Source of the DNA: Clostridiales bacterium
Lineage (GTDB): Bacteria > Bacillota > Clostridia > Lachnospirales > CAG-274
Length of the DNA stretch: 6,695 bases
Reading direction: 5' to 3'
NCBI GenBank assembly: GCA_021203425.1
Contig: JAJQBF010000135.1
Coordinates: 1-6,695, forward strand
The notes beneath the pieces are model-generated. The model was not told the DNA's origin and searched no databases. It worked only from the letters and a program-made list of their open reading frames with translations. Below are positions 6,543 to 6,695 of the stretch, in pieces. Within the stretch, counting starts at the first letter, position 1. Each line of letters opens with the position of its first letter. Made by a program: the position numbers and the translations under genes.

Positions 6543-6631
6543 AGGGAGTAACTAAAGGCAGTTACCCCTCACCAACGTTTATTAAAAAAGATAGCCGTCA
6601 GGTTTTGGGATGCCACGACGGATATCGTTTT
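6543..6631 (+). ncRNA. Structured leader RNA with two stem-loops, class unknown
   Basis: Stem 1 pairs AGGG-GTAAC (6543-6552, one bulged A) with GTTACCCCT (6561-6569) around an 8-nt loop. Stem 2 pairs GATA and CCGTC (6590-6599) with GACGG and TATC (6617-6626), with one internal mismatch and a possible inner GG/CC pair. Flanking A and T runs could lengthen stem 2 (6585-6631). The first stem begins about five bases after the predicted start site, as in a cis-regulatory leader. The 5' end (AAAGGGAGTAAC) recalls the manganese-sensing yybP-ykoY class, but its 3' signature is not visible, so I leave the class open. Read on the minus strand, stem 1 followed by CCCTTTTG could instead be a terminator for a leftward gene beyond the window. 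Confidence 0.45.
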
Positions 6632-6695
6632 GTTATGTTTATGATTATTTTAATTATGCGTATAGTTGCTGAAAAAAGCACAGCAATTGCATAAA

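Larger units (their letters stand above)
6346..6695. other. Intergenic region at right edge
   Basis: These 350 bases hold no convincing protein gene. From left to right they contain the glycosyltransferase ribosome site, the weak minus-strand promoter, a very AT-rich stretch (about 6400-6500), the strong plus-strand promoter and the structured leader. A last small inverted repeat (TTGCTG 6666-6671 with CAGCAA 6681-6686) lies near the edge without a visible T run. A 54-codon open frame (6530-6694, plus strand) overlaps the promoter -10 box and has no ribosome site, so I do not call it a gene. Confidence 0.7.

Noticed and set aside
6541..6631. Possible yybP-ykoY manganese riboswitch
   Set aside because: Only the 5' AAAGGGAGTAAC part looks similar. 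The conserved 3' GCAAGACC-like segment and the closing P1 strand are not seen up to 6695, so I kept it as an unassigned leader.

Overview
The window looks like chromosomal DNA from a Gram-positive, AT-rich member of the Firmicutes, most likely class Clostridia. The reasons are strong purine-rich Shine-Dalgarno sites, AT-rich intergenic DNA, a secreted YkuD-type L,D-transpeptidase carrying Cry22Aa/DUF5011-like Ig repeats, and a GT2-GtrA / phosphodiester glycosidase pair of clostridial style. This placement is inference from family style and composition; nothing in the window fixes a genus.

Layout. Bases 1-188 are non-coding and form a large imperfect palindrome, MITE-like or a long hairpin. 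A weak candidate promoter sits in its right arm. Bases 216-3515 (+) encode a 1099-residue secreted L,D-transpeptidase: signal peptide, catalytic domain, then nine Ig-like domains. Inside this gene a perfect 620-bp segment is duplicated in tandem and in frame (1984-2603 and 2605-3224), adding two Ig domains. Bases 3600-3773 (+) hold a 57-codon cysteine-rich ORF, probably a small metal-binding protein. A strong rho-independent terminator follows at 3793-3842.

Three genes on the minus strand run towards that terminator. In transcription order they are a GT2 polyprenol-phosphate glycosyltransferase fused to a GtrA membrane domain (5266-6339, or from 6345), a membrane-anchored phosphodiester glycosidase of the NAGPA/DUF2233 family (4217-5269), and a small four-helix membrane protein of unknown function (3841-4242). 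They overlap or nearly touch, so they form an operon. The convergent units share a cell-envelope theme: peptidoglycan cross-linking on the plus strand, and lipid-linked sugar synthesis plus glycan or phosphodiester trimming on the minus strand.

The right end (6346-6695) has no convincing gene. It carries a weak minus-strand promoter for the glycan operon. It also carries a near-consensus plus-strand sigma-A promoter (TTGACA, 17 bp, TATTAT) whose spacer contains a perfect 12-bp palindrome. That promoter would produce a leader with at least two stem-loops running off the window. The leader resembles a cis-regulatory RNA, but I cannot assign it to a known class, and the gene it would control is outside the window.
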